Part shown: positions 45,092-55,300 of the stretch, piece after piece
Layout of the letters: the number at the start of each line of letters is the position of its first letter
Numbering within the stretch: the stretch's first letter is position 1
NCBI GenBank assembly: GCA_963807155.1
Contig: CAWEAZ010000038.1
Span: 1 to 64,000, forward strand
From: JACCZX01 sp963807155
GTDB taxonomy: Bacteria > Pseudomonadota > Gammaproteobacteria > Burkholderiales > Burkholderiaceae_F
Length of the DNA stretch: 64,000 bases
Direction of reading: 5' to 3'
The notes under the pieces: model-generated
The model's input: the letters and a program-made list of their open reading frames with translations, nothing else
The model's database searches: none
What the model was told of the DNA's origin: nothing
Translations under genes and position numbers: made by a program

Positions 45092-46274
45092 TGCGCTTCC
45101 TCCACCACAGCACGATGGCATCGTACGCGCGGCGCAACAAGCCACCGGATTCGACCCGCTCGAGAGCCACGACCGGGACGTCGGCAACTTGCCGCCCGCC
45201 AGCGCTGATCATCATCCGACCCACCGTCTCGCCCCGTTGCAGCGGCGCGACGAGTGGATCGAGACGCTCGATCGACGACTTCAACGGCTCAGAGCCGAGT
45301 GCGCGCAGCTCGCTAGACGGAACCGTGACGTACACGTCGCGGTCGACGCCAACCGGCACGACTCCGCGATCACCCTTCCAGATTGCGGGCTTGGCCAGTA
45401 CATCCCCACGACGATAAACCTGCACCGTATCGAAAGCCGCGTATCCGTGATTGATCAGGCGCAAGGTCTCCTGCGTGCGCGCGGCCTCGCTCGCGGCGCC
45501 AAGCACCACCGCAATCAATCGCCGCTGAAAGGCGCGCTCGCCGTCTCCCTGCGCACGGGCCGTCGTGGCCACAACCGACCATCCCGCGGCCGACAACTGT
45601 CCGGTCTTCATCCCGTCGACGTGCGCGTCGGTCCACAAAAGTCGGTTGCGATTCGTCTGCGAGACATTGTTATAGGCAAACTCGCGCTGCGCAAAGAGTG
45701 ATGCGTGCTGCGGAAAATCGGTCAGCAAACGCCGCGCGAGGATCGCCATGTCTTCGGCACTCGAATAGTTTTGTGCATCTGACTGACCTGTGGGATTTGA
45801 GAAGTGCGTGTTGGCCATGCCGAGGCGGCGCACTTCGGCGTTCATTCGCTCGACGAACGCATCGACGCTGCCCGCGCTGTGCTCCGCGAGCGCCACGGCA
45901 GCATCACTGGCTGAAACAGTCAACATTCCGCGCAACAGCTGATCAACGCTGACGTCGCGGCCAGGTTCGAGGTACATGCGCGCCCCAAGCTTGCCCGGGG
46001 TTGCAAAGGCTGAACGCGAAACAGTGACTGTGTCCGCAAGTGCGATGCGATTCTCATTGAGCGCCGAGAACACCACATAGGCCGTCATCAACTTCGTCAA
46101 TGACGCTGGCTCCAGACGCGCTGCAGGTTCAAACGCTGCTAGCCGCGCACCGCTCATGGCATCGACCAGAATCCAGGCGCGCGCTGCCAGCATTGGCGCT
46201 GGCTGTGCACCCACAGGCGAGGTCCCCAGCAACGAAGCAAGGAGAAGAAAAGCGGTAAGACGCAAAATGATCAA
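45084..46274 (-). CDS. dacA: D-alanyl-D-alanine carboxypeptidase with altered SxN motif
   Basis: About 396 residues. The signal peptide LRLTAFLLLASLLGTSPVGA implies a periplasmic enzyme anchored by the C-terminal amphipathic helix (AYDAIVLWWRKRNG). The catalytic SxxK is in LEPASLTKLMTAY, and KTG in DGMKTGQLSAAG. The SxN motif, normally SGN, reads SAS in LTVSASDAAVALAEH; the last serine codon is AGT at 45908-45906, one base from Asn. The beta-rich PBP5-type C-terminal domain follows. The start is uncertain: TTG 46274 just before the signal peptide, or ATG further upstream. Confidence 0.92.
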   Translation of the reverse strand: MIILRLTAFLLLASLLGTSPVGAQPAPMLAARAWILVDAMSGARLAAFEPAARLEPASLTKLMTAYVVFSALNENRIALADTVTVSRSAFATPGKLGARMYLEPGRDVSVDQLLRGMLTVSASDAAVALAEHSAGSVDAFVERMNAEVRRLGMANTHFSNPTGQSDAQNYSSAEDMAILARRLLTDFPQHASLFAQREFAYNNVSQTNRNRLLWTDAHVDGMKTGQLSAAGWSVVATTARAQGDGERAFQRRLIAVVLGAASEAARTQETLRLINHGYAAFDTVQVYRRGDVLAKPAIWKGDRGVVPVGVDRDVYVTVPSSELRALGSEPLKSSIERLDPLVAPLQRGETVGRMMISAGGRQVADVPVVALERVESGGLLRRAYDAIVLWWRKRNG

Positions 46275-46409
46275 CGGCGGCTCGGTGCTGGTAATCGGGG
46301 GTAGAGGATAGCGAAGCGGACTGACGAAATCGCGGCCTGGAACTTGGAACCTAAAGTCCCGTCGCGGTTCAGTCCGAGCGTTCAGCAAATGAAACTTCTA
46401 AGCTCGACC

Positions 46410-46947
46410 CTAGCCGCGGCGGCGCAGCGCCTTTAGATATTCCTGCGCTGCGCTGGGACCCAGCGCCGTCGAAATCAGACGCTCAGCTTCGCGCACCCGA
46501 TAGCGAAACTCTTCGATCGTGCGGCAGCTTTCGATGCGCATTGCCAACGTGTCAGCTTCGGGGCCGAGGCGGTCGTGCAGACCCCGCACGGCGCGGCGCT
46601 TGACTTCGTCCAACGTCATCGGGTTTGGGTCGCGTTCGTCGAGTCCGCCGCTAGTGCTGGGTCCGCCGAGAGCGTTCGAAAAGCCGGCGTCAGTATCGCG
46701 TCCATTGATCGTCGGCACGTCGATTGCGCCTTGGTATGCAACGCGTTGAATCAGTCCGCCACTCTCCAGGCTCGCAATCGCGATTTTCGATGTCGTCTTG
46801 TTTGCCGAGAACTGACAGATCATCGATCGTCCGCTTGCCGTCGATCATGATCAACACACGGCGCGCCGTCATCGGCAGCTGTGCGCTACGCAGCGAGATC
46901 TCCGCAATGCCGCGCGGCGTCTTTGAGTAGACGAGAGTGCCATCCAT
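46410..46947 (-). CDS. Conserved hypothetical protein, apparent frameshift
   Basis: Joined product about 178 residues. The N-terminal part (VYSKTPRGIAEISLRSAQLP, ILIMIDGKRTIDDLSVLGKQ-like) resembles small proteins with a winged-helix-like start. Near 46790 the frame moves by +1 to IAIASLESGGLIQRV, followed by a low-complexity linker and a helical C-terminus (VKRRAVRGLHDRLGPEADTL). The upstream hydrolase ends immediately before its ATG. I do not recognise a named family; a regulatory role is only a guess. Confidence 0.65.
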
Positions 46948-47634
46948 TCAGTAACTTTGATCACTTTGAGAGGCGGCGTCAATTGCGGGCATGCCGAGAA
47001 TATGTGCACTTATCAGGCGCTTTAGCAGCCCCAGCCGGCGGTGAAAGAAGTGTTCTGCCCCCGGAATCACAACAATCGGCAATTCCTGGGGGCGCGCCCA
47101 GTCAAGCACGGCGACAAGCGGAATCGTTTCATCAAGCTCGCCGTGAATGACAAGCGCTTCGCGCGCTACCGGTGGCATCGGCCATTTGCCTGCGGCCGCG
47201 CCGATCAGTACTACGTACTTGACCGCGCGATTCGACTCAGAAAGCGCGCGAGCGGCCTTGGCTGCAACAAAACTGCCGAACGAAAAACCTGCGATGGCGA
47301 TCGGCAGTGGATCTGGAAGCCTCGAACTGACGGCCGGCAGCGTGGGTACCGTAGCGATCAAGTGCAGGAAGTCATCCGTTTCGCCATTGCCTTCGTCGTG
47401 CTCGCCGGCTGAGCGTCCGACACCGCGAAAGTTGAAGCGCACCGCTAGCCAACCCATGGCGGCGAATGAGCGCGCAATCGTGGCTACGACCTTGTTGTCC
47501 AACGTGCCGCCATAGAGCGGATGCGGGTGCCCGATGTAGACAATCCCCTGCGGGACGTTCGCAGGCCAATCGAGCGCAAATTCAATCGCACCGCCGGGAC
47601 CATCGACCAGCCCTTTCTCGATCGACGCCAGCAT
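46948..47634 (-). CDS. Alpha/beta hydrolase, serine-aminopeptidase-like
   Basis: 228 residues, no signal peptide. The oxyanion loop HPHPLYGGTLDNKV and NFRGVGRSAG precede the nucleophile elbow GFSFGSF, then an acid in HGELDETIPL and the terminal histidine in VIPGAEHFFHRRL. This is the small cytosolic hydrolase group (COG2945-type). Substrate unknown. It abuts the conserved hypothetical gene with no gap, so they are cotranscribed. Confidence 0.88.
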   Translation of the reverse strand: MLASIEKGLVDGPGGAIEFALDWPANVPQGIVYIGHPHPLYGGTLDNKVVATIARSFAAMGWLAVRFNFRGVGRSAGEHDEGNGETDDFLHLIATVPTLPAVSSRLPDPLPIAIAGFSFGSFVAAKAARALSESNRAVKYVVLIGAAAGKWPMPPVAREALVIHGELDETIPLVAVLDWARPQELPIVVIPGAEHFFHRRLGLLKRLISAHILGMPAIDAASQSDQSY

Positions 47635-47657
47635 GAGTTCGACGTCTTATAGACGGA

Positions 47658-47966
47658 CTAAATGCGAAGCCGTTCGACGATTTCGCCTTTCACGAGATGG
47701 CGGTCGACGATCTCGTCAATGTCGTGTGTATCGACGTAGGTGTACCAGACACCATCGGGATAGACGACGACGCAAGGACCCTCCTGACAGCGATCCAGGC
47801 AGCCCGACTTGTTGATTCGAATCTTTCCTTCGCCGTTCAAGTCGAGCTCTTTGATGCGTGCTTTTGCGTGCTTCTGCATTGCGGCCGCGTTATGGTTGGC
47901 ACAACAGGCCGAGCCGTCGTCGCGCTCGTTAAGACAGAAGAAAACATGACGCTGGTAATAGCTCAT
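47658..47966 (-). CDS. Thioredoxin-like [2Fe-2S] ferredoxin
   Basis: 102 residues from ATG at 47966 (MSYYQRHVFFCLNERDDGSA). The cysteines of the thioredoxin-like ferredoxin cluster are in FFCLNERDDGSACCAN and SGCLDRCQEGPCVVVYP. It probably carries single electrons or acts in Fe-S traffic. It starts seven bases after the VanZ-like gene ends and is 23 bases upstream of the hydrolase, all on the minus strand. Confidence 0.92.
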   Translation of the reverse strand: MSYYQRHVFFCLNERDDGSACCANHNAAAMQKHAKARIKELDLNGEGKIRINKSGCLDRCQEGPCVVVYPDGVWYTYVDTHDIDEIVDRHLVKGEIVERLRI

Positions 47967-47973
47967 GCGCAAA

Positions 47974-49145
47974 TTATAAGGACGCCGGTGAACCGCGCCG
48001 CGCAGCAGCGTTCGGCAAGAGTGCAAGGGCGAGGCCGCAGCCCAGCGCATACGGCCACAGCAGTGACAGCCAGTGCGCCAGCGCATTGAAGTTCAGCAAC
48101 TTGCCTTGGCGCCACGCGCTGATGGCATCAACGTAGTAAGGATTTTCCGGCACAAGATTGACGGCGACGACGAGCGCGACAAGCGCCAGCATTGCGAAGC
48201 GCGCCGACCATACGCGCGGTCCGGCGCTCGCAGCCAATAACGAGAGGACGCCGAGCGCCAGCCCACCGTAAGCGCCAGGCGTCAGCCACGCCAACGCGCG
48301 CTCCGGACCAAACTCCACCGCATTGGCGAGAGTCTTGGACAACAGCGCGGCCACCAGCAGCGCCAGGAGGAGCTTCACTCGCGGCGCATTCGGTCGCATG
48401 GTCGAAGTGAACGCGAGCCCCACCGCAAGAACCGCGGCCGCTACCACGAACGCCTCGGCCAGTATGAATTCGGCCACTTCGAAAGAATCGGCAAACTCGG
48501 TCACGGCAAACACCGCATCGTCGATCGGCAGCATCGCACCCAACGCCATCACCAGCGCGCCTAGCGCGCTGGTGATGTTGCCGTTGCCGAACAACATCGG
48601 CTCCGGATAGATTTGCGCGGCGGGCCAGGCCGCGATCAGCAGCAGCAACAGCGATGCGTCGCGTTCGAACCAGCGTAGCCGCCAATCGGCCAATCGGCCG
48701 CGATCGATCACGATTTGAAGCGAAAGGCGCCGCGATCAGCGCTCCCAACGCAGCGCCCGCCGTGTTGGTCAATAGATCGAGGTTGGACGGAATCCGCGTC
48801 TGCAGGAAACTTTGCGCCGTCTCGATAAAGGCGGCGAGCAATAGCCCGAGCGACTAACGCAATCAACACGGCAGTCAGGCCGCGTTTGGCCGGGTGCAGC
48901 GCGAATACCAGTAACGCGCCAAACGGTAAGTAGGCGAGTACGTTGACGACGAGATCGAAGTTGGTGACATGCGCCGGAATCGGCGCCGATAAATACGCGA
49001 ACGGATTCAAGCCAAGATCACGCCAGCCGCTCCATGGCGCCAACCCCGCATAGAGCAGCAGCAGTGCATACGTCGCACAAGCAGCGCGCGCTAGCGGCGA
49101 ACTCCGCGAATGCCAGGGCCTGCCGGTGAAGTGCGAAGGCGTCAT
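47974..49145 (-). CDS. VanZ-like membrane protein, two apparent frameshifts
   Basis: About 390 residues when joined. The N-terminal VanZ-like domain has LLYAGLAPWSGWRDLGLNPF, NVLAYLPFGALLVFAL and IETAQSFLQTRIPSNLDLLT, the typical VanZ motif. A second membrane domain of several helices (LLLLIAAWPAAQIYPEPMLF, LLLALLVAALLSKTLANAVE) follows. The frame moves by +1 near 48850 and near 48712. It is divergent from birA. The function is unknown; VanZ-type proteins are associated with envelope and glycopeptide phenotypes. Confidence 0.82.
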
Positions 49146-49276
49146 CGAGCCATTGTCGGATGCATGTGCGCGCACTGACAACCACGCGTAATGACGAGGG
49201 AACCGATGTTAAATTCGATTGCCGTGTGAAGGGGATCAGATTTGGAGACGATTGTTTGGTTGCGACGCTCAATTTG

Positions 49277-50105
49277 ATGCGGCCTTCGGGTCAAGCCGGG
49301 GCAGGGACACTGTCTGCTCCAGCGATTGTTCAGGCACTTTCGTCTGACTGGCTTGGCGGATGCACGGTTGAAGCGGTGGCAGTTACCGTGTCCACCAACC
49401 AAGACTTGGTCACTCGCGCGAGAGCGCTGCAGCCGGCGCGATGTTTACTGCGCGCTGCTGACTTTCAAAGTGGCGGGCGCGGCCGCAAGCAGCGGCAATG
49501 GCATGCCGCGCCCGGAGACGCGTTGTTGTTTAGCGTTGCGATTCCGGTTGCTGGCCCTTCGAAATCGCTGCCGGCGATAACACTTGCGTCCGGCGTTGCG
49601 CTGGCCGAGAGTCTGGCTGCGTGCGGCATCGAAGCGCAGCTCAAGTGGCCGAACGATATTCGGATAGACGGCTGCAAGCTCGGAGGCATTCTGACCGAGC
49701 TGGTAGCTGATCGCGGAGGGCGGCACACGCTCGTGGTCGGTGTGGGTATCAATCTGCATCTGGACGATGCGGCTCGACGCTCGATCGGGCAACCGGCGAT
49801 CGCGCTCGACCAATTGCTTGACGCAGCCGCCCTGCCGTCGCGCGAGCAGTGGATCGGGCTGTTCGCCAGTGCGATCTTCAACGCGGCGGCGCGCTTCATA
49901 CAGGACGGGTTCGATCCGTTTCACGCGCGCTTCAATCGGCGGCTCGAGTCACGGGGCGAGCTCGTCGATGTGGTGAGCGATGGCGCCAGGTGTCCCGCCG
50001 ATCAGTGGCCGCGTGATCGAGGTTGATCGCTACGGTCGCCTTGTTATCGAAGCTGAAGGGCAACGCCACGCCGTCAGCGTGGGAGATGTGTCGGTGCGGC
50101 GATGA
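49277..50105 (+). CDS. birA: Biotin-[acetyl-CoA-carboxylase] ligase, apparent frameshift
   Basis: About 275 residues. Attaches biotin to carrier lysines such as Lys644 of the carboxylase alpha subunit in this window. The ligase core shows QSGGRGRKQRQWH (biotinyl-AMP loop), KWPNDIRIDGCKLGGILTEL and VVGVGINLHL. No N-terminal helix-turn-helix is seen, so it is not a BirA-type repressor. Near 49985 the frame moves by +1 to VISGRVIEVDRYGRLVIEAE-like sequence, ending at TGA 50103-50105. ATG at 49277 is the nearest start; earlier GTG/TTG codons are possible. coaX overlaps by four bases. Confidence 0.92.
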
Positions 50106-50926
50106 CGCTGCTCGTCGACGTCGGCAATTCGGCGATCAAGTGGGCGCGGATGTCGGCGGACGGAGAACTGCGCATGCCGCAAACTCAGCTGCATCGCGGC
50201 ATGGATGGCATTGCTGCGCGTCTCGAGCAGCAATGGCGAAACAACGTGACGCGCGGCACGCCGGTAATTGCATGCAATGTTGCCGACACGCAGGTTGTTG
50301 CCGCGGTCGAACAGGCTGCACACATGTTGGAGTTGCAGCCGGTGCGGTGGGTGCGCTCGCAGACCAGCTTCGACGGACCGATTGCGCTCACCAATGGATA
50401 TTGCAATCCGGCGCAGCTCGGCGCTGATCGCTGGCATTGCCTGCTGGGAGCATGCTCGACGTCGAACTTGCAAGGCGCGGCGAACTCGCTCGTTGTTGTC
50501 AATGCGGGCACCGCTACGACCGTCGATTGTGTCGATGCGGATGGTGATGATGCAGGGCGACCAAAATTTGTAGGTAAATTCATTGGCGGCGTGATCGCCC
50601 CCGGCGTGCGCCTGATGCTCGAATCCCTCGCGGTTCACACCGCAGGCTTGCCGAGCGCTGACGCTGATTTTTCTGCGAATGTTGCAGACTTTCCCGACAA
50701 CACCGATGCAGCCATCGTCACCGGCGTGCTCGATGCACAGGCGGGTCTGGTGTATCGGATCTGGCATCGGTTTGCCGTGCATCTGTACGCTGAACCGCGG
50801 CTGATCGTGACCGGTGGCTATGCCGAGGCGCTGTTGACTCGACTGTCGATGGCGGCGGAGATCGAACATAATCTGGTCTTGCGCGGTCTTGCGCTGCGCG
50901 CGCAGTTCGATGCGAAGGAACCATGA
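50102..50926 (+). CDS. coaX: Type III pantothenate kinase
   Basis: 274 residues. ATP site LLVDVGNSAIKWA, then QLGADRWHCLLGA, VVNAGTATTVDCVDADG and GGVIAPGVRLML, all family motifs; it phosphorylates pantothenate, the first step to CoA. The start overlaps the birA stop (ATGA) and its stop overlaps the next small gene by four bases, giving a birA-coaX-small-protein unit typical of betaproteobacteria. Confidence 0.96.
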   Translation: MTLLVDVGNSAIKWARMSADGELRMPQTQLHRGMDGIAARLEQQWRNNVTRGTPVIACNVADTQVVAAVEQAAHMLELQPVRWVRSQTSFDGPIALTNGYCNPAQLGADRWHCLLGACSTSNLQGAANSLVVVNAGTATTVDCVDADGDDAGRPKFVGKFIGGVIAPGVRLMLESLAVHTAGLPSADADFSANVADFPDNTDAAIVTGVLDAQAGLVYRIWHRFAVHLYAEPRLIVTGGYAEALLTRLSMAAEIEHNLVLRGLALRAQFDAKEP

Positions 50927-51147
50927 AGCTCGCGTTTCTCATTTTGGTGTTGCTGAATCTTGCGCTGTTCGCGTGGCAGCAAGGCGCATTCGGACGCGTC
51001 GGTGAAAGCGGTCGCGAACCCGAGCGCCTCGCTCGCCAGATCGAAGCGGAGCGGTTCCGCGTACTCAGCGAAAAAGAAGTGCAAAAGCTGCGAGAGCGCG
51101 CCAGCCAGGCCAAAAGTGGCGGCGCAGACTCAGCGATTGGGCAGTAG
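50923..51147 (+). CDS. Small membrane protein after coaX, possibly SPOR-less
   Basis: 74 residues. One N-terminal hydrophobic helix (LAFLILVLLNLALFAWQQGA) and then a charged stretch EPERLARQIEAERFRVLSEK. In related bacteria the gene after coaX often has this N-terminus followed by a SPOR peptidoglycan-binding domain; here the frame ends before any such domain. It may be a naturally short version or one truncated by a base error. Starts at ATG overlapping the coaX stop. Confidence 0.65.
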   Translation: MKLAFLILVLLNLALFAWQQGAFGRVGESGREPERLARQIEAERFRVLSEKEVQKLRERASQAKSGGADSAIGQ

Positions 51148-51252
51148 TTACCGGCATTCGCCACCTGTCGGGCGGCGCCCCTAGTGAACCCGCGTCGGAC
51201 TAAACTGCTGCCGTGAGATTGTTACATGTCGCTGACCTATCTTGGAGAACCT

Positions 51253-51945
51253 ATGAATCCTAGCCTGCAAACTTCTGGCTATCGCGGTTCCGATGCGCTG
51301 GTTGTCGAGCGCAACCGGGTACTACGCAATACCTACTGGCTATTGGCGTTGTCGATGGTTCCCACCGTCTTGGGCGCGTGGATTGGAGTATCGACGGGAA
51401 TCGTGCGATCAATTTCGCCCGGCATCAGCCTGATCGTCTTTCTCGTCGGCGCGTTCGGACTCATGTTCGCCGTTGAGAAAACCAAGAACTCCGCACTTGG
51501 CGTTCCGGTGTTATTGGCGTTCACGTTTTTCATGGGCTTGATGCTGTCGCGCCTGCTCGGGGCCGTGCTCGGGCTGGCGAATGGTGCGAGCTTGATCATG
51601 GTGGCATTTGCCGGAACTGGCGCGGTCTTCTTCGGCATGGCCGCACTGTCATCCGTCATCAAGCGCGACTTGTCGACGATGGGCAAGTGGCTCTTCGTCG
51701 GCGCAATCATGGTGTTTGTCGGGATGATCGCCAACTTTTTCATACAGTCGAGTGCGCTGATGCTGACGCTGATGGTGCTTGCAATCGGCATCTTTACCGC
51801 GTTCATCTTGTATGACCTGAAGCGCGTGCGCGACGGCGAAGAGACCAACTACATCACGGCCACGCTCGGCGTCTATCTGAGCCTGTACAACGTGTTCCAG
51901 AGCTTGCTTGCACTGCTCGGAATTTTCGGCGGCGACGCCGACTAG
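51253..51945 (+). CDS. Bax inhibitor-1/YccA family membrane protein
   Basis: 230 residues from ATG at 51253, with GGAGA upstream (51243-51247). Seven hydrophobic segments, including YWLLALSMVPTVLGAWIGVS, LLAFTFFMGLMLSRLLGAVL and the C-terminal YITATLGVYLSLYNVFQSLL, with the conserved Asp in FILYDLKRVRDGEE. The family covers YccA/YbhL-type proteins that interact with FtsH or conduct calcium; the precise role is unknown. Confidence 0.93.
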   Translation: MNPSLQTSGYRGSDALVVERNRVLRNTYWLLALSMVPTVLGAWIGVSTGIVRSISPGISLIVFLVGAFGLMFAVEKTKNSALGVPVLLAFTFFMGLMLSRLLGAVLGLANGASLIMVAFAGTGAVFFGMAALSSVIKRDLSTMGKWLFVGAIMVFVGMIANFFIQSSALMLTLMVLAIGIFTAFILYDLKRVRDGEETNYITATLGVYLSLYNVFQSLLALLGIFGGDAD

Positions 51946-51958
51946 ACCTGCGCTCGCG

Positions 51959-52393
51959 CTAGCTAACGCGCGACACTTTTTCCGCAATCACTTCGCGCAG
52001 CCGATCGACCCGCGCGCGGCGCGCCTGCAGCGTTTGATCATTGGGGGTGCGCTGCGGCGCACCCCACACAGGCTGCGGGTAATGTAGATCGTCGGCGAAG
52101 CGGGCAATGACATGCCAATGCAGATGCGGCGTCATGTTTCCTAAGCTGGCGATGTTCATTTTCAGCGGCTCGAGCACTTCAATTTGCGCGTCTTCGACCG
52201 CGAACACTGTGCGCATCAAGCGCAGCCGCTCGTCATCGCTCAGCTCGGTCATCTCGCGTACATGCTCGTTCCAGATCACGCGCACATAGCCGGGGTAATT
52301 GGGCTCATCAACCAGCGTGACGCGCAGCCACTCGTTGGCCAGCACAATCGTGCCGCCGTCACTCCTACATAGCTCGCAGTCGGCCAGCTTCAC
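51959..52393 (-). CDS. HIT family hydrolase
   Basis: 144 residues. The histidine triad is in MTPHLHWHVIARF. The N-terminus CELCRSDGGTIVLANEWLRV and the segment VRVIWNEHVREMTELSDDER are typical of proteobacterial HIT proteins that hydrolyse dinucleoside polyphosphates or nucleoside phosphoramidates. It begins two bases after the DUF3683 oxidoreductase stop, on the same strand, and is probably translated from the same mRNA. Confidence 0.92.
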   Translation of the reverse strand: MKLADCELCRSDGGTIVLANEWLRVTLVDEPNYPGYVRVIWNEHVREMTELSDDERLRLMRTVFAVEDAQIEVLEPLKMNIASLGNMTPHLHWHVIARFADDLHYPQPVWGAPQRTPNDQTLQARRARVDRLREVIAEKVSRVS

Positions 52394-52395
52394 GG

Positions 52396-55300
52396 TTACA
52401 CCAGCACGCGTTCGATGCCGCCGTGATTGGCGCGCTCTACATACGCCGGCAGCCAGTCGGCGCCGAGCACATGGCGCGCCATTTCAACAACGATGTAGTC
52501 GGCGTCGATGTCGGCATCGTGGTTGTAGCGCTTGAGGCCCTGCAAGCAAGACGGGCACGATGTCAGCACCTTCACTTCTCCGTCGAATCCATCAGCGCGC
52601 AGTTTGTCGGCACCAGCGCGGACTTCGCGCTCTTTGCGAAAACGGACTTGCGTCGCCACGTCGGGCCGCGCGATTGCGAACGTCCCGGATTCACCACAAC
52701 AGCGGTCGTTGTTCTCAATCGCGACGTTATCGACCGTCTTGACGAGCGCGTTGACAGTTTTCAGCGGCGCCTGCAGCTTCATCGGCGTATGGCACGGGTC
52801 GTGATACATGTATCGCACTCCGGTGATTCCATCGATGCGGATATCTTTTTCCAGCAGGTATTCGTGGATGTCAATGATGCGGCAGCCTGGGAAAATCTCT
52901 TCAAATTTATAGCCCTGCAACTGGTCGTAGCAAGTGCCGCAGCTGACGACCACGGTCTTGATGTCCAGATAGTTCAGTGTGTTGGCGACGCGATGGAACA
53001 AGACGCGATTGTCGGTAATGATCTTCTCGGCCTTGTCGAACTGCCCGGCGCCGCGCTGCGGATAGCCGCAGCACAGATAGCCCGGCGGCAGCACCGTCTG
53101 CACACCGGCGTGCCACAGCATTGCCTGCGTGGCCAACCCGACCTGCGAGAACAGCCGCTCGGAGCCGCAGCCGGGAAAGTAAAAGACGGCTTCGGTTTCG
53201 CTGGTCGTTGTCTTGCGGATCGCGAATGATCGGCACGTAGCGCGAGTCTTCGATATCGAGCAGCGCGCGCGCCGTTTTCTTCGGCAGATTTCCCGGCATC
53301 TTCTTGTTGATGAAGTGAACGACCTGTTCGGTCATCTTCGGTCGGCCACCGGTGGTCGACGGCGGGCGCCGCACCTGCAGCGCCGCCGCCGGCCTGAAAA
53401 ACTGGTTGCCGAAGCGCTGCAGCTTGAAGCCCCATTCGATCAGCACCGTGCGAACGACCTTGATCGTTTGCGGATCCTTGGCGTTCAGGAAAAACATCGA
53501 CGCCCACGCGCCCGCATTGAACTTTTTCTTGCCCATTCGCCGCAGCAGGTCGCGCATCGCCATGCTGACATCGCCGAAATCGATATCGACCGGGCACGGC
53601 GATTCGCACTTGTGGCACACGGTGCAGTGATCGGCAACGTCCGAAAATTCGTCCCAGTGCCGGATCGAAATGCCGCGCCGCGTCTGCTCTTCGTACAGGA
53701 ACGCTTCGATCAGCAACGACGTCGCAAGGATCTTGTCGCGCGGTGAATAGAGCAGGTTCGCGCGCGGTACGTGCGTCGTACATACCGGTTTGCACTTGCC
53801 GCAGCGCAGGCAATCCTTGATCGCATCGGCAATGCTCGCGATGTCGCTCTGCTGCATGATCAGCGACTCGTGGCCCATCAAGCCGAAGCTCGGCGTGTAC
53901 GCGTTCGACATGTCGGCGCCGGGCATCAGCTTGCCCTTGTTGAACCGCCCTTCGGGATCGATCGCATTCTTGTAGCGGCGAAAACCCGATGTCTCGTCGT
54001 CGGTCAGGAATTCGAGCTTCGTGATGCCGATGCCGTGCTCTCCGGAAATCACGCCGCCGAGGTCGCGCGCGATCTGCATGATGCGGGCGACCGCAGCGTT
54101 CGCTCTTTGCAGCATCACGTAGTTGTCGGAATTGACGGGAATGTTGGTATGGACATTGCCGTCGCCCGCGTGCATGTGCAGTGCGACGAACACGCGCCCG
54201 CGCAACACGCGCTTGTGAATCGCATCGGTTTCCGCGAGCATCGGAGCGAAGGCGTCGCCGGAAAAGATGCGATGCAGCGGCGCGCGCACTTCGACTTTCC
54301 ACGAAGCGCGGATTGTGTGGTCCTGCAAAACGTCGAACAGGCTGACGGCACCGTTTGCTGACACTGCGGCGTTCGAACTCGCCCATCAGGTGGGTCAGCC
54401 CGAGGCGCGACAGCTCGGAGCGCGCGGCGGCAACCGGCGTGTCGAGATGGTTCAACAGATAGCGCCAGCGCTCACGTGTGTACGCGAGCAGCTCGCGCGC
54501 TTCACCCAACCGCTCGCCGATAATTTCGTCGCGCGGCAAGCGGTCGAACTCCGCATCCCCGGTTTTGCCAAGCGGAAACGTGCTGTCGAAGTACCGCTCG
54601 AGCTCATCGAGCAGCTCGAGCTTGTTCTCCAGCGAAAGCTCGATGTTGATGCGCTCGATCGAGGCGGTGTACTCGCCCATTTTCGGCAGCGGAATCACGA
54701 CGTCTTCATTCAGCTTGAACGCGTTCGTATGCTTCGAGATTGCCGCGGTCTTCGCGCGATCCAGCCAGAATTTCTTGCGAGACTCCGCGCTGACCGCGAC
54801 GAATCCTTCGCCGTGCCTTGCGTTGGCCAGTCGCACCACTTCGGACGAAGCACGCGCGACCGCGGCGTCGTCATCGCCGACGATGTCGCCGAACAGCGCC
54901 ATCTTCGGCAGACTGCCGCGCTTGGACTTCGTTGTGTAGCCGACGGCGCGCAAGTAGCGATCGTCGAGATGCTCCAGGCCGGCGAGCAACACGCCGCCCG
55001 GACGCTGCGCAAGATAGTCGGTGATCTCGACGATCGACGGGATCGCTTCATGCGCCTGTCCGAAAAATTCCAGACAAACAGTGCGAACGTGTTGCGGCAT
55101 TTTGTGCACGATCCAGCGCGCTGACGTGATCAGTCCGTCGCAGCCTTCCTTCTGGACGCCCGGGACGCCGCCCAGGAATTTATCGGTGACGTCCTTGCCG
55201 AGACCTACCTTGCGAAACTGAGCTCCGGTGAGCCGAAGGCGCTCGGTACGCAGCACCTTCGCCTTTTCGGCCGGCTGCGCACCGTCCTTGTAAGTCAGCT

